Origin: Auanema rhodensis
Lineage: Eukaryota; Nematoda; Chromadorea; Rhabditida; Rhabditidae
Length of the DNA: 64,000 bases
Direction: 5' to 3'
Assembly (NCBI GenBank): GCA_964057225.1
Contig: OZ059894.1
Location: 22,908,476-22,972,475 of the forward strand
Shown: piece after piece, positions 39,432-54,700 of the stretch
How the letters are laid out: each line of letters starts with the position of its first letter
Position numbering within the stretch: position 1 is the first letter of the stretch
Program-made: the position numbers and the translations under genes
The notes under the pieces: model-generated
The model's input: only the letters and a program-made list of their open reading frames with translations
Told to the model about the DNA's origin: nothing
The model's database searches: none

Positions 39432-40835
39432 TATCAGTTGATATCTCGGTGCATTTTTAAGCTAGCGCAAATCTGATAACACAGATCGACGCAGCTCAAA
39501 AATCCGCATCGAATGCACTATACTACATTGAGAAAAGCTTAATACAAAAATTAGTTATGATCGTTTGAAAAATGATGCATTAGTGTATGTTGAGTTTCCA
39601 TGTATACTCAACATTGCTTCCAAAAACATTTTGACAAAAATTTTTTCGAAAAATTTCAAAATAATTTAGCAAAAAGTAGATGTTTTTAGATTCCATTTTT
39701 CAAGGCAAAGACGATAGACAATGTTATTCAACGAAAAAATTAATTTTTCAGGGTGAAAATCGAGGATATAAGTGTGAACTTATATCAGTTGATATCTCGG
39801 TGCATTTTTAAGCTAGCGCAAATCTGATAACACAGATCGACGCAGCTTAAAAATCCGCATCGAATGCACTATACTACATTGAGAAACGCTTAATACAAAA
39901 ATTAGTTATGATCGTTTGAAAAATGATGCATTAGTGTATGTTGAGTTTCCATGTACACTCAACATTGCTTCCAAAAACATTTTGACAAAAATTTTTTCGA
40001 AAAATTTCAAAATAATTTAGCAAAAAGTAGATGTTTTTAGATTCCATTTTTCAAGGCAAAGACGATGGACAATGTTATGCAACGAAAAAATTAATTCTTC
40101 AGGGTGAAAATCGAGGATATAAGTGTGAACTTATATCAGTTGATATCTCGGTGCATTTTTAAGCTAGCGCAAATCTGATAACACAGATCGACGCAGCTTA
40201 AAAATCCGCATCGAATGCACTATACTATATTGAGAAACGCTTAATACAAAAATTAGTTATGATCGTTTGAAAAATGATGCATTAGTGTATGTTGAGTTTC
40301 CATGTACACTCAACATTGCTTCCAAAAACATTTTGACAAAAATTTTTTCGAAAAATTTCAAAATAATTTAGCAAAAAGTAGATGTTTTTAGATTCCTTTT
40401 TTCAAGGCAAAGACGATGGACAATGTTATTCAACGAAAAAATTATTTCTTCAGGGTGAAAATCGAGGATATAAGTGTGAACCTATATCAGTTGATTTCTC
40501 GGTGCATTTTTAAGCTAGCGCAAATCTGATAACACAGATCGACGCAACTTAAAAATCCGCATCGAATGCACTATACTACATTGAGAAACGCTTGATACAA
40601 AAATTAGTTATGATCGTTTGAAAAATGATGCATTAGTGTATGTTGAGTTTCCATGTACACTCAACATTGCTTCCAAAAACATTTTGACAAAAATTTTTTC
40701 GAAAATTTTCAAAAGAATTTAGCAAAAAGTAGATGTTTTTAGATTCCATTTTTCAAGGCAAAGACGATGGACAATGTTATTCAACGAAAAAATTATTTCT
40801 TCAGGGTGAAAATCGAGGATATAAGTGTGAACTTA

Positions 40836-42941
40836 TATCAGTTGATATCTCGGTGCATTTTTAAGCTAGCGCAAATCTGATAACACAGATCGACGCAGCT
40901 TAAAAATCCGCATTGAATGCACTATACTACATTGAGAAACGCTTAATACAAAAATTAGTTATGATCGTTTGAAAAATGATGCATTAGTGTATGTTGAGTT
41001 TCCATGTACACTCAACATTGCTTCCAAAAACATTTTGACAAAAATTTTTTCGAAAAATTTCAAAATAATTTAGCAAAAAGTAGATGTTTTTAGATTCCTT
41101 TTTTCAAGGCAAAGACGATGGACAATGTTATTCAACGAAAAAATTAATTCTTCAGGGTGAAAATCGAGGATATAAGTGTGAACTTATATCAGTTGATATC
41201 TCGGTGCATTTTTAAGCTGACGCAAATCTGATAACACAGATCGACGCAGCTTAAAAATCCGCATCGAATGCACTATACTACATTGAGAAACGCTTGATAC
41301 AAAAATTAGTTATGATCGTTTGAAAAATGATGCATTAGTGTATGTTGAGTTTCCATGTACACTCAACATTGCTTCCAAAAACATTTTGACAAAAATTTTT
41401 TCGAAAATTTTCAAAAGAATTTAGCAAAAAGTAGATGTTTTTAGATTCCATTTTTCAAGGCAAAGACGATGGACAATGTTATTCAACGAAAAAATTATTT
41501 CTTCAGGGTGAAAATCGAGGATATAAGTGTGAACTTATATCAGTTGATATCTCGGTGCATTTTTAAGCTAGCGCAAATCTGATAACACAGATCGACGCAG
41601 CTTAAAAATCCGCATTGAATGCACTATACTACATTGAGAAACGCTTAATACAAAAATTAGTTATGATCGTTTGAAAAATGATGCATTAGTGTATGTTGAG
41701 TTTCCATGTACACTCAACATTGCTTCCAAAAACATTTTGACAAAAATTTTTTCGAAAAATTTCAAAATAATTTAGCAAAAAGTAGATGTTTTTAGATTCC
41801 TTTTTTCAAGGCAAAGACGATGGACAATGTTATTCAACGAAAAAATTAATTCTTCAGGGTGAAAATCGAGGATATAAGTGTGAACTTATATCAGTTGATA
41901 TCTCGGTGCATTTTTAAGCTGACGCAAATCTGATAACACAGATCGACGCAGCTTAAAAATCCGCATCGAATGCACTATACTACATTGAGAAACGCTTGAT
42001 ACAAAAATTAGTTATGATCGTTTGAAAAATGATGCATTAGTGTATGTTGAGTTTCCATGTACACTCAACATTGCTTCCAAAAACATTTTGACAAAAATTT
42101 TTTCGAAAAATTTCAAAATAATTTAGCAAAAAGTAGATGTTTTTAGATTCCATTTTTCAAGGCAAAGACGATGGACAATGTTATTCAACGAAAAAATTAT
42201 TTCTTCAGGGTGAAAATCGAGGATATAAGTGTGAACTTATATCAGTTGATATCTCGGTGCATTTTTAAGCTAGCGCAAATCTGATAACACAGATCGACGC
42301 AGCTTAAAAATCCGCATTGAATGCACTATACTACATTGAGAAACGCTTAATACAAAAATTAGTTATGATCGTTTGAAAAATGATGCATTAGTGTATGTTG
42401 AGTTTCCATGTACACTCAACATTGCTTCCAAAAACATTTTGACAAAAATTTTTTCGAAAAATTTCAAAATAATTTAGCAAAAAGTAGATGTTTTTAGATT
42501 CCTTTTTTCAAGGCAAAGACGATGGACAATGTTATTCAACGAAAAAATTAATTCTTCAGGGTGAAAATCGAGGATATAAGTGTGAACTTATATCAGTTGA
42601 TATCTCGGTGCATTTTTAAGCTGACGCAAATCTGATAACACAGATCGACGCAGCTTAAAAATCCGCATCGAATGCACTATACTACATTGAGAAACGCTTG
42701 ATACAAAAATTAGTTATGATCGTTTGAAAAATGATGCATTAGTGTATGTTGAGTTTCCATGTACACTCAACATTGCTTCCAAAAACATTTTGACAAAAAT
42801 TTTTTCGAAAAATTTCAAAATAATTTAGCAAAAAGTAGATGTTTTTAGATTCCATTTTTCAAGGCAAAGACGATGGACAATGTTATTCAACGAAAAAATT
42901 AATTCTTCAGGGTGAAAATCGAGGATATAAGTGTGAACTTA
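40836..42941 (+). repeat. Dimeric higher-order repeat, three copies (3 x 702 bp)
   Basis: Pairs starting 40836, 41538 and 42240 each have one unit with CATTGAATGC and ATTCCTTTTTTC, followed by one with GCTGACGC, CTTGATAC and ATTCCATTTTTC. The second unit of pair 1 has GAAAATTTTCAAAAGAA where pairs 2 and 3 have GAAAAATTTCAAAATAA. The trio is flanked by matching unit pairs (40134-40835 and 42942-43643, with AACCTATATC and GATTTCTCGG). Confidence 0.87.
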
Positions 42942-45047
42942 TATCAGTTGATATCTCGGTGCATTTTTAAGCTAGCGCAAATCTGATAACACAGATCGAC
43001 GCAGCTTAAAAATCCGCATCGAATGCACTATACTACATTGAGAAACGCTTAATACAAAAATTAGTTATGATCGTTTGAAAAATGATGCATTAGTGTATGT
43101 TGAGTTTCCATGTACACTCAACATTGCTTCCAAAAACATTTTGACAAAAATTTTTTCGAAAAATTTCAAAATAATTTAGCAAAAAGTAGATGTTTTTAGA
43201 TTCCTTTTTTCAAGGCAAAGACGATGGACAATGTTATTCAACGAAAAAATTATTTCTTCAGGGTGAAAATCGAGGATATAAGTGTGAACCTATATCAGTT
43301 GATTTCTCGGTGCATTTTTAAGCTAGCGCAAATCTGATAACACAGATCGACGCAGCTTAAAAATCCGCATCGAATGCACTATACTACATTGAGAAACGCT
43401 TGATACAAAAATTAGTTATGATCGTTTGAAAAATGATGCATTAGTGTATGTTGAGTTTCCATGTACACTCAACATTGCTTCCAAAAACATTTTGACAAAA
43501 ATTTTTTCGAAAATTTTCAAAAGAATTTAGCAAAAAGTAGATGTTTTTAGATTCCATTTTTCAAGGCAAAGACGATGGACAATGTTATTCAACGAAAAAA
43601 TTATTTCTTCAGGGTGAAAATCGAGGATATAAGTGTGAACTTATATCAGTTGATATCTCGGTGCATTTTTAAGTTAGCGCAAATCTGATAACACAGATCG
43701 ACGCAGCTTAAAAATCCGCAGCGAATGCACTATACTACATTGAGAAACGCTTGATACAAAAATTAGTTATGATCGTTTGAAAAATGATGCATTAGTGTAT
43801 GTTGAGTTTCCATGTACACTCAACATTGCTTCCAAAAACATTTTGACTAAAATTTTTTCGAAAAATTTCAAAATAATTTAGCAAAAAGTAGATGTTTTTA
43901 GATTCCTTTTTTCAAGGCAAAGACGATGGACAATGTTATTCAACGAAAAAATTATTTCTTCAGGGTGAAAATCGAGGATATAAGTGTGAACTTATATCAG
44001 TTGATATCTCGGTGCATTTTTAAGTTAGCGCAAATCTGATAACACAGATCGACGCAGCTTAAAAATTCGCAGCGAATGCACTATACTACATTGAGAAACG
44101 CTTGATACAAAAATTAGTTATGATCGTTTGAAAAATGATGCATTAGTGTATGTTGAGTTTCCATGTACACTCAACATTGCTTCCAAAAACATTTTGACTA
44201 AAATTTTTTTGAAAAATTTCAAAATAATTTAGCAAAAAGTAGATGTTTTTAGATTCCTTTTTTCAAGGCAAAGACGATGGACAATGTTATTCAACGAAAA
44301 AATTAATTCTTCAGGGTGAAAATCGAGGATATAAGTGTGAAATTATATCAGTTGATATCTCGGTGCATTTTTAAGCTAGCGCAAATCTGATAACACAGAT
44401 CGACGCAGCTTAAAAATCCGCATCGAATGCACTCTACTACATTGAGAAACGCTTAATACAAAAATTAGTTATGATCGTTTGAAAAATGATGCATTAGTGT
44501 ATGTTGAGTTTCCATGTACACTCAATATTGCTTCCAAAAACATTTTGACAAAAATTTTTTCGAAAAATTTCAAAATAATTTAGCAAAAAGTAGTTGTTTT
44601 TAGATTCCTTTTTTCAAGGCAAAGACGATGGACAATGTTATTCAACGAAAAAATTATTTCTTCAGGGTGAAAATCGAGGATATAAGTGTGAACTTATATC
44701 AGTTGATATCTCGGCGCATTTTTAAGCTAGCGCAAATCTGATAACACAGATCGACGCAGCTTAAAAATCCGCATCGAATGCACTATACTACATTGAGAAA
44801 CGCTTGATACAAAAATTAGTTATGATCGTTTGAAAAATGATGCATTAGTGTATGTTGAGTTTCCATGTACACTCAACATTGCTTCCAAAAACATTTTGAC
44901 AAAAATTTTTTCGAAAAATTTCAAAATAATTTAGCAAAAAGTAGATGTTTTTAGATTCCTTTTTTCAAGGCAAAGACGATGGACAATGTTATTCAACGAA
45001 AAAATTAATTCTTCAGGGTGAAAATCGAGGATATAAGTGTGAACTTA

Positions 45048-48000
45048 TATCAGTTGATATCTCGGTGCATTTTTAAGCTAGCGCAAATCTGATAACACAG
45101 ATCGACGCAGCTTAAAAATCCGCATCGAATGCACTATACTACATTGAGAAACGCTTGATACAAAAATTAGTTATGATCGTTTGAAAAATGATGCATTAGT
45201 GTATGTTGAGTTTCCATGTACACTCAACATTGCTTCCAAAAACATTTTGACAAAAATTTTTTCGAAAAATTTCAAAATAATTTAGCAAAAAGTAGATGTT
45301 TTTAGATTCCATTTTTCAAGGCAAAGACGATGGACAATGTTATTCAACGAAAAAATTAATTCTTCAGGGTGAAAATCGAGGATATAAGTGTGAACTTAAA
45401 TCAGTTGATATCTCGGTGCATTTTTAAGCTAGCGCAAATCTGATAACACAGATCGACGCAGCTTAACAATCCGCATCGAATGCACTATACTACATTGAAA
45501 AACGCTTAATACAAAAATTAGTTATGATCGTTTGAAAAATGATGCATTAGTGTATGTTGAGTTTCCATGTACACTCAACATTGCTTCCAAAAACATTTTG
45601 ACAAAAATTTTTTCGAAAAATTTCAAAATAATTTAGCAAAAAGTAGATGTTTTTAGATTCCTTTTTTCAAGGCAAAGACGATGGACAATGTTATTCAACG
45701 AAAAAATTATTTCTTCAGGGTGAAAATCGAGGATATAAGTGTGAACTTATATCAGTTGATATCTCGGTGCATTTTTAAGCTGACGCAAATCTGATAACAC
45801 AGATCGACGCAGCTTAAAAATCCGCATCGAATGCACTATACTACATTGAGAAACGCTTGATACAAAAATTAGTTATGATCGTTTGAAAAATGATGCATTA
45901 GTGTATGTTGAGTTTCCATGTACACTCAACATTGCTTCCAAAAACATTTTGACAAAAATTTTTTCGAAAAATTTCAAAATAATTTAGCAAAAAGTAGATG
46001 TTTTTAGATTCCATTTTTCAAGGCAAAGACGATGGACAATGTTATTCAACGAAAAAATTAATTCTTCAGGGTGAAAATCGAGGATATAAGTGTGAACTTA
46101 TATCAGTTGATTTCTCGGTGCATTTTTAAGCTAGCGCAAATCTGATAACACAGATCGACGCAGCTTAAAAATCCGCATCGAATGCACTATACTACATTGA
46201 GAAACGCTTGATACAAAAATTAGTTATGATCGTTTGAAAAATGATGCATTAGTGTATGTTGAGTTTCCATGTACACTCAACATTGCTTCCAAAAACATTT
46301 TGACAAAAATTTTTTCGAAAATTTTCAAAAGAATTTAGCAAAAAGTAGATGTTTTTAGATTCCATTTTTCAAGGCAAAGACGATGGACAATGTTATTCAA
46401 CGAAAAAATTATTTCTTCAGGGTGAAAATCGAGGATATAAGTGTGAACTTATATCAGTTGATATCTCGGTGCATTTTTAAGTTAGCGCAAATCTGATAAC
46501 ACAGATCGACGCAGCTTAAAAATCCGAAGCGAATGCACTATACTACATTGAGAAACGCTTGATACAAAAATTAGTTATGATCGTTTGAAAAATGATGCAT
46601 TAGTGTATGTTGAGTTTCCATGTACACTCAACATTGCTTCCAAAAACATTTTGACTAAAATTTTTTTGAAAAATTTCAAAATAATTTAGCAAAAAGTAGA
46701 TGTTTTTAGATTCCTTTTTTCAAGGCAAAGACGATGGACAATGTTATTCAACGAAAAAATTAATTCTTCAGGGTGAAAATCGAGGATATAAGTGTGAACT
46801 TATATCAGTTGATATCTCGGTGCATTTTTAAGCTAGCGCAAATCTGATAACACAGATCGACGCAGCTTAAAAATCCGCAGCGAATGCACTATACTACATT
46901 GAGAAACGCTTGATACAAAAATTAGTTATGATCGTTTGAAAAATGATGCATTAGTGTATGTTGAGTTTCCATGTACACTCAACATTGCTTCCAAAAACAT
47001 TTTGACAAAAATTTTTTCGAAAATTTTCAAAAGAATTTAGCAAAAAGTAGATGTTTTTAGATTCCATTTTTCAAGGCAAAGACGATGGACAATGTTATTC
47101 AACGAAAAAATTATTTCTTCAGGGTGAAAATCGAGGATATAAGTGTGAACTTATATCAGTTGATATCTCGGTGCATTTTTAAGTTAGCGCAAATCTGATA
47201 ACACAGATCGACGCAGCTTAAAAATCCGCAGCGAATGCACTATACTACATTGAGAAACGCTTGATACAAAAATTAGTTATGATCGTTTGAAAAATGATGC
47301 ATTAGTGTATGTTGAGTTTCCATGTACACTCAACATTGCTTCCAAAAACATTTTGACTAAAATTTTTTTGAAAAATTTCAAAATAATTTAGCAAAAAGTA
47401 GATGTTTTTAGATTCCTTTTTTCAAGGCAAAGACGATGGACAATGTTATTCAACGAAAAAATTAATTCTTCAGGGTGAAAATCGAGGATATAAGTGTGAA
47501 CTTATATCAGTTGATATCTCGGTGCATTTTTAAGCTAGCGCAAATCTGATAACACAGATCGACGCAGCTTAAAAATCCGCAGCGAATGCACTATACTACA
47601 TTGAGAAACGCTTGATACAAAAATTAGTTATGATCGTTTGAAAAATGATGCATTAGTGTATGTTGAGTTTCCATGTACACTCAACATTGCTTCCAAAAAC
47701 ATTTTGACAAAAATTTTTTCGAAAAATTTCAAAATAATTTAGCAAAAAGTAGATGTTTTTAGATTCCTTTTTTCAAGGCAAAGACGATGGACAATGTTAT
47801 TCAACGAAAAAATTAATTCTTCAGGGTGAAAATCGAGGATATAAGTGTGAACTTATATCAGTTGATATCTCGGTGCATTTTTAAGCTAGCGCAAATCTGA
47901 TAACACAGATCGACGCAGCTTAAAAATCCGCATCGAATGCACTATACTACATTGAGAAACGCTTGATACAAAAATTAGTTATGATCGTTTGAAAAATGAT

Positions 48001-50663
48001 GCATTAGTGTATGTTGAGTTTCCATGTACACTCAACATTGCTTCCAAAAACATTTTGACAAAAATTTTTTCGAAAAATTTCAAAATAATTTAGCAAAAAG
48101 TAGATGTTTTTAGATTCCATTTTTCAAGGCAAAGACGATGGACAATGTTATTCAACGAAAAAATTAATTCTTCAGGGTGAAAATCGAGGATATAAGTGTG
48201 AACTTAAATCAGTTGATATCTCGGTGCATTTTTAAGCTAGCGCAAATCTGATAACACAGATCGACGCAGCTTAACAATCCGCATCGAATGCACTATACTA
48301 CATTGAAAAACGCTTAATACAAAAATTAGTTATGATCGTTTGAAAAATGATGCATTAGTGTATGTTGAGTTTCCATGTACACTCAACATTGCTTCCAAAA
48401 ACATTTTGACAAAAATTTTTTCGAAAAATTTCAAAATAATTTAGCAAAAAGTAGATGTTTTTAGATTCCTTTTTTCAAGGCAAAGACGATGGACAATGTT
48501 ATTCAACGAAAAAATTATTTCTTCAGGGTGAAAATCGAGGATATAAGTGTGAACTTATATCAGTTGATATCTCGGTGCATTTTTAAGCTGACGCAAATCT
48601 GATAACACAGATCGACGCAGCTTAAAAATCCGCATCGAATGCACTATACTACATTGAGAAACGCTTGATACAAAAATTAGTTATGATCGTTTGAAAAATG
48701 ATGCATTAGTGTATGTTGAGTTTCCATGTACACTCAACATTGCTTCCAAAAACATTTTGACAAAAATTTTTTCGAAAAATTTCAAAATAATTTAGCAAAA
48801 AGTAGATGTTTTTAGATTCCATTTTTCAAGGCAAAGACGATGGACAATGTTATTCAACGAAAAAATTAATTCTTCAGGGTGAAAATCGAGGATATAAGTG
48901 TGAACTTATATCAGTTGATTTCTCGGTGCATTTTTAAGCTAGCGCAAATCTGATAACACAGATCGACGCAGCTTAAAAATCCGCATCGAATGCACTATAC
49001 TACATTGAGAAACGCTTGATACAAAAATTAGTTATGATCGTTTGAAAAATGATGCATTAGTGTATGTTGAGTTTCCATGTACACTCAACATTGCTTCCAA
49101 AAACATTTTGACAAAAATTTTTTCGAAAATTTTCAAAAGAATTTATCAAAAAGTAGATGTTTTTAGATTCCATTTTTCAAGGCAAAGACGATGGACAATG
49201 TTATTCAACGAAAAAATTATTTCTTCAGGGTGAAAATCGAGGATATAAGTGTGAACTTATATCAGTTGATATCTCGGTGCATTTTTAAGTTAGCGCAAAT
49301 CTGATAACACAGATCGACGCAGCTTAAAAATCCGAAGCGAATGCACTATACTACATTGAGAAACGCTTGATACAAAAATTAGTTATGATCGTTTGAAAAA
49401 TGATGCATTAGTGTATGTTGAGTTTCCATGTACACTCAACATTGCTTCCAAAAACATTTTGACTAAAATTTTTTTGAAAAATTTCAAAATAATTTAGCAA
49501 AAAGTAGATGTTTTTAGATTCCTTTTTTCAAGGCAAAGACGATGGACAATGTTATTCAACGAAAAAATTAATTCTTCAGGGTGAAAATCGAGGATATAAG
49601 TGTGAACTTATATCAGTTGATATCTCGGTGCATTTTTAAGCCAGCGCAAATCTGATAACACAGATCGACGCAGCTTAAAAATCCGCAGCGAATGCACTAT
49701 ACTACATTGAGAAACGCTTGATACAAAAATTAGTTATGATCGTTTGAAAAATGATGCATTAGTGTATGTTGAGTTTCCATGTACACTCAACATTGCTTCC
49801 AAAAACATTTTGACAAAAATTTTTTCGAAAATTTTCAAAAGAATTTAGCAAAAAGTAGATGTTTTTAGATTCCATTTTTCAAGGCAAAGACGATGGACAA
49901 TGTTATTCAACGAAAAAATTATTTCTTCAGGGTGAAAATCGAGGATATAAGTGTGAACTTATATCAGTTGATATCTCGGTGCATTTTTAAGTTAGCGCAA
50001 ATCTGATAACACAGATCGACGCAGCTTAAAAATCCGCAGCGAATGCACTATACTACATTGAGAAACGCTTGATACAAAAATTAGTTATGATCGTTTGAAA
50101 AATGATGCATTAGTGTATGTTGAGTTTCCATGTACACTCAACATTGCTTCCAAAAACATTTTGACTAAAATTTTTTTGAAAAATTTCAAAATAATTTAGC
50201 AAAAAGTAGATGTTTTTAGATTCCTTTTTTCAAGGCAAAGACGATGGACAATGTTATTCAACGAAAAAATTAATTCTTCAGGGTGAAAATCGAGGATATA
50301 AGTGTGAACTTATATCAGTTGATATCTCGGTGCATTTTTAAGCTAGCGCAAATCTGATAACACAGATCGACGCAGCTTAAAAATCCGCAGCGAATGCACT
50401 ATACTACATTGAGAAACGCTTGATACAAAAATTAGTTATGATCGTTTGAAAAATGATGCATTAGTGTATGTTGAGTTTCCATGTACACTCAACATTGCTT
50501 CCAAAAACATTTTGACAAAAATTTTTTCGAAAAATTTCAAAATAATTTAGCAAAAAGTAGATGTTTTTAGATTCCATTTTTCAAGGCAAAGACGATGGAC
50601 AATGTTATTCAACGAAAAAATTATTTCTTCAGGGTGAAAATCGAGGATATAAGTGTGAACTTA
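45048..50663 (+). repeat. Eight-unit higher-order repeat, two tandem copies (2 x 2808 bp)
   Basis: Units 45048-47855 match 47856-50663 in order. Markers are AACTTAAATCAG (end of unit 1), TTAACAATCC with ATTGAAAAACG (unit 2), GCTGACGC (unit 3), GATTTCTCGG with GAAAATTTTC (unit 4), TCCGAAGCGAATG (unit 5) and GACTAAAA (units 5 and 7). Copy 2 has private changes such as AATTTATCAAAAAG near 49141 and AAGCCAGCGC near 49639. The eighth units differ (ATTCCTTTTTTC / TTAATTC against ATTCCATTTTTC / TTATTTC). Confidence 0.87.
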
Positions 50664-51716
50664 TATCAGTTGATATCTCGGTGCATTTTTAAGTTAGCGC
50701 AAATCTGATAACACAGATCGACGCAGCTTAAAAATCCGCATCGAATGCACTATACTACATTGAGAAACGCTTGATACAAAAATTAGTTATGATCGTTTGA
50801 AAAATGATGCATTAGTGTATGTTGAGTTTCCATGTACACTCAACATTGCTTCCAAAAACATTTTGACTAAAATTTTTTTGAAAAATTTCAAAATAATTTA
50901 GCAAAAAGTAGATGTTTTTAGATTCCTTTTTTCAAGGCAAAGACGATGGACAATGTTATTCAACGAAAAAATTAATTCTTCAGGGTGAAAATCGAGGATA
51001 TAAGTGTGAACTTATATCAGTTGATATCTCGGTGCATTTTTAAGTTAGCGCAAATCTGATAACACAGATCGACGCAGCTTAAAAATCCGCATCGAATGCA
51101 CTATACTACATTGAGAAACGCTTGATACAAAAATTAGTTATGATCGTTTGAAAAAAGATGCATTAGTGTATGTTGAGTTTCCATGTACACTCAACATTGC
51201 TTCCAAAAACATTTTGACAAAAATTTTTTCGAAAAATTTCAAAGTAATTTAGCAAAAAGTAGATGTTTTTAGATTCCATTTTTCAAGGCAAAGACGATGG
51301 ACAATGTTATTCAACGAAAAAATTAATTCTTCAGGGTGAAAATCGAGGATATAAGTGTGAACTTATATCAGTTGATATCTCGGTGCATTTTTAAGCTAGC
51401 GCAAATCTGATAACACAGATCGACGCAGCTTAAAAATCCGCATCGAATGCACTATACTACATTGAGAAACGCTTGATACAAAAATTAGTTATGATCGTTT
51501 GAAAAATGATGCATTAGTGTATGTTGAGTTTCCATGTACACTCAACATTGCTTCCAAAAACATTTTGACAAAAATTTTTTCGAAAAATTTCAAAATAATT
51601 TAGCAAAAAGTAGATGTTTTTAGATTCCATTTTTCAAGGCAAAGACGATGGACAATGTTATTCAACGAAAAAATTAATTCTTCAGGGTGAAAATCGAGGA
51701 TATAAGTGTGAACTTA

Positions 51717-54700
51717 TATCAGTTGATATCTCGGTGCATTTTTAAGCTGACGCAAATCTGATAACACAGATCGACGCAGCTTAAAAATCCGCATCGAATG
51801 CACTATACTACATTGAGAAACGCTTGATACAAAAATTAGTTATGATCGTTTGAAAAATGATGCATTAGTGTATGTTGAGTTTCCATGTACACTCAACATT
51901 GCTTCCAAAAACATTTTGACAAAAATTTTTTCGAAAAATTTCAAAATAATTTAGCAAAAAGTAGATGTTTTTAGATTCCATTTTTCAAGGCAAAGACGAT
52001 GGACAATGTTATTCAACGAAAAAATTAATTCTTCAGGGTGAAAATCGAGGATATAAGTGTGAACTTATATCAGTTGATATCTCGGTGCATTTTTAAGCTA
52101 GCGCAAATCTGATAACACAGATCGACGCAGCTTAAAAATCCGCATCGAATGCACTATACTACATTGAGAAACGCTTAATACAAAAATTAGTTATGATCGT
52201 TTGAAAAATGATGCATTAGTGTATGTTGAGTTTCCATGTACACTCAACATTGCTTCCAAAAACATTTTGACAAAAATTTTTTCGAAAAATTTCAAAATAA
52301 TTTAGCAAAAAGTAGATGTTTTTAGATTCCTTTTTTCAAGGCAAAGACGATGGACAATGTTATTCAACGAAAAAATTATTTCTTCAGGGTGAAAATCGAG
52401 GATATAAGTGTGAACTTATATCAGTTGATATCTCGGTGCATTTTTAAGCTAGCGCAAATCTGATAACACAGATCGACGCAGCTTAAAAATCCGCATCGAA
52501 TGCACTATACTACATTGAGAAACGCTTAATACAAAAATTAGTTATGATCGTTTGAAAAATGATGCATTAGTGTATGTTGAGTTTCCATGTACACTCAACA
52601 TTGCTTCCAAAAACATTTTGACAAAAATTTTTTCGAAAAATTTCAAAATAATTTAGCAAAAAGTAGATGTTTTTAGATTCCTTTTTTCAAGGCAAAGACG
52701 ATGGACAATGTTATTCAACGAAAAAATTATTTCTTCAGGGTGAAAATCGAGGATATAAGTGTGAACCTATATCAGTTGATTTCTCGGTGCATTTTTAAGC
52801 TAGCGCAAATCTGATAACACAGATCGACGCAGCTTAAAAATCCGCATCGAATGCACTATACTACATTGAGAAACGCTTGATACAAAAATTAGTTATGATC
52901 GTTTGAAAAATGATGCATTAGTGTATGTTGAGTTTCCATGTACACTCAACATTGCTTCCAAAAACATTTTGACAAAAATTTTTTCGAAATTTTTCAAAAG
53001 AATTTAGCAAAAAGTAGATGTTTTTAGATTCCATTTTTCAAGGCAAAGACGATGGACAATGTTATTCAACGAAAAAATTATTTCTTCAGGGTGAAAATCG
53101 AGGATATAAGTGTGAACTTATATCAGTTGATATCTCGGTGCATTTTTAAGTTAGCGCAAATCTGATAACACAGATCGACGCAGCTTAAAAATCCGCAGCG
53201 AATGCACTATACTACATTGAGAAACGCTTGATACAAAAATTAGTTATGATCGTTTGAAAAATGATGCATTAGTGTATGTTGAGTTTCCATGTACACTCAA
53301 TATTGCTTCCAAAAACATTTTGACAAAAATTTTTTCGAAAAATTTCAAAGTAATTTAGCAAAAAGTAGATGTTTTTAGATTCCTTTTTTCAAGGCAAAGA
53401 CGATGGACAATGTTATTCAACGAAAAAATTATTTCTTCAGGGTGAAAATCGAGGATATAAGTGTGAACTTATATCAGTTGATATCTCGGTGCATTTTTAA
53501 GCTAGCGCAAATCTGATAACACAGATCGACGCAGCTTAAAAATCCGCATCGAATGCACTTTACTACATTGAGAAACGCTTGATACAAAAATTAGTTATGA
53601 TCGTTTGAAAAATGATGCATTAGTGTATGTTGAGTTTCCATGTACACTCAACATTGCTTCCAAAAACATTTTGACAAAAATTTTTTCGAAAAATTTCAAA
53701 ATAATTTAGCAAAAAGTAGATGTTTTTAGATTCCATTTTTCAAGGCAAAGACGATGGACAATGTTATTCAACGAAAAAATTAATTCTTCAGGGTGAAAAT
53801 CGAGGATATAAGTGTGAACTTATATCAGTTGATATCTCGGTGCATTTTTAAGCTGACGCAAATCTGATAACACAGATCGACGCAGCTTAAAAATCCGCAT
53901 CGAATGCACTATACTACATTGAGAAACGCTTGATACAAAAATTAGTTATGATCGTTTGAAAAATGATGCATTAGTGTATGTTGAGTTTCCATGTACACTC
54001 AACATTGCTTCCAAAAACATTTTGACAAAAATTTTTTCGAAAAATTTCAAAATAATTTAGCAAAAAGTAGATGTTTTTAGATTCCATTTTTCAAGGCAAA
54101 GACGATGGACAATGTTATTCAACGAAAAAATTAATTCTTCAGGGTGAAAATCGAGGATATAAGTGTGAATTTATATCAGTTGATATCTCGGTGCATTTTT
54201 AAGCTAGCGCAAATCTGATAACACAGATCGACGCAGCTTAAAAATCCGCATCGAATGCACTATACTACATTGAGAAACGCTTAATACAAAAATTAGTTAT
54301 GATCGTTTGAAAAATGATGCATTAGTGTATGTTGAGTTTCCATGTACACTCAACATTGCTTCCAAAAACATTTTGACAAAAATTTTTTCGAAAAATTTCA
54401 AAATAATTTAGCAAAAAGTAGATGTTTTTAGATTCCTTTTTTCAAGGCAAAGACGATGGACAATGTTATTCAACGAAAAAATTATTTCTTCAGGGTGAAA
54501 ATCGAGGATATAAGTGTGAACTTATATCAGTTGATATCTCGGTGCATTTTTAAGCTAGCGCAAATCTGATAACACAGATCGACGCAGCTTAAAAATCCGC
54601 ATCGAATGCACTATACTACATTGAGAAACGCTTAATACAAAAATTAGTTATGATCGTTTGAAAAATGATGCATTAGTGTATGTTGAGTTTCCATGTACAC

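Noticed and set aside
45048-50663. Assembly artefact as the cause of the large duplications
   Set aside because: Copies have private differences (for example AATTTATCAAAAAG near 49141 and AAGCCAGCGC near 49639), so they are not simple re-use of the same reads. Raw-read coverage would be needed to exclude it fully.
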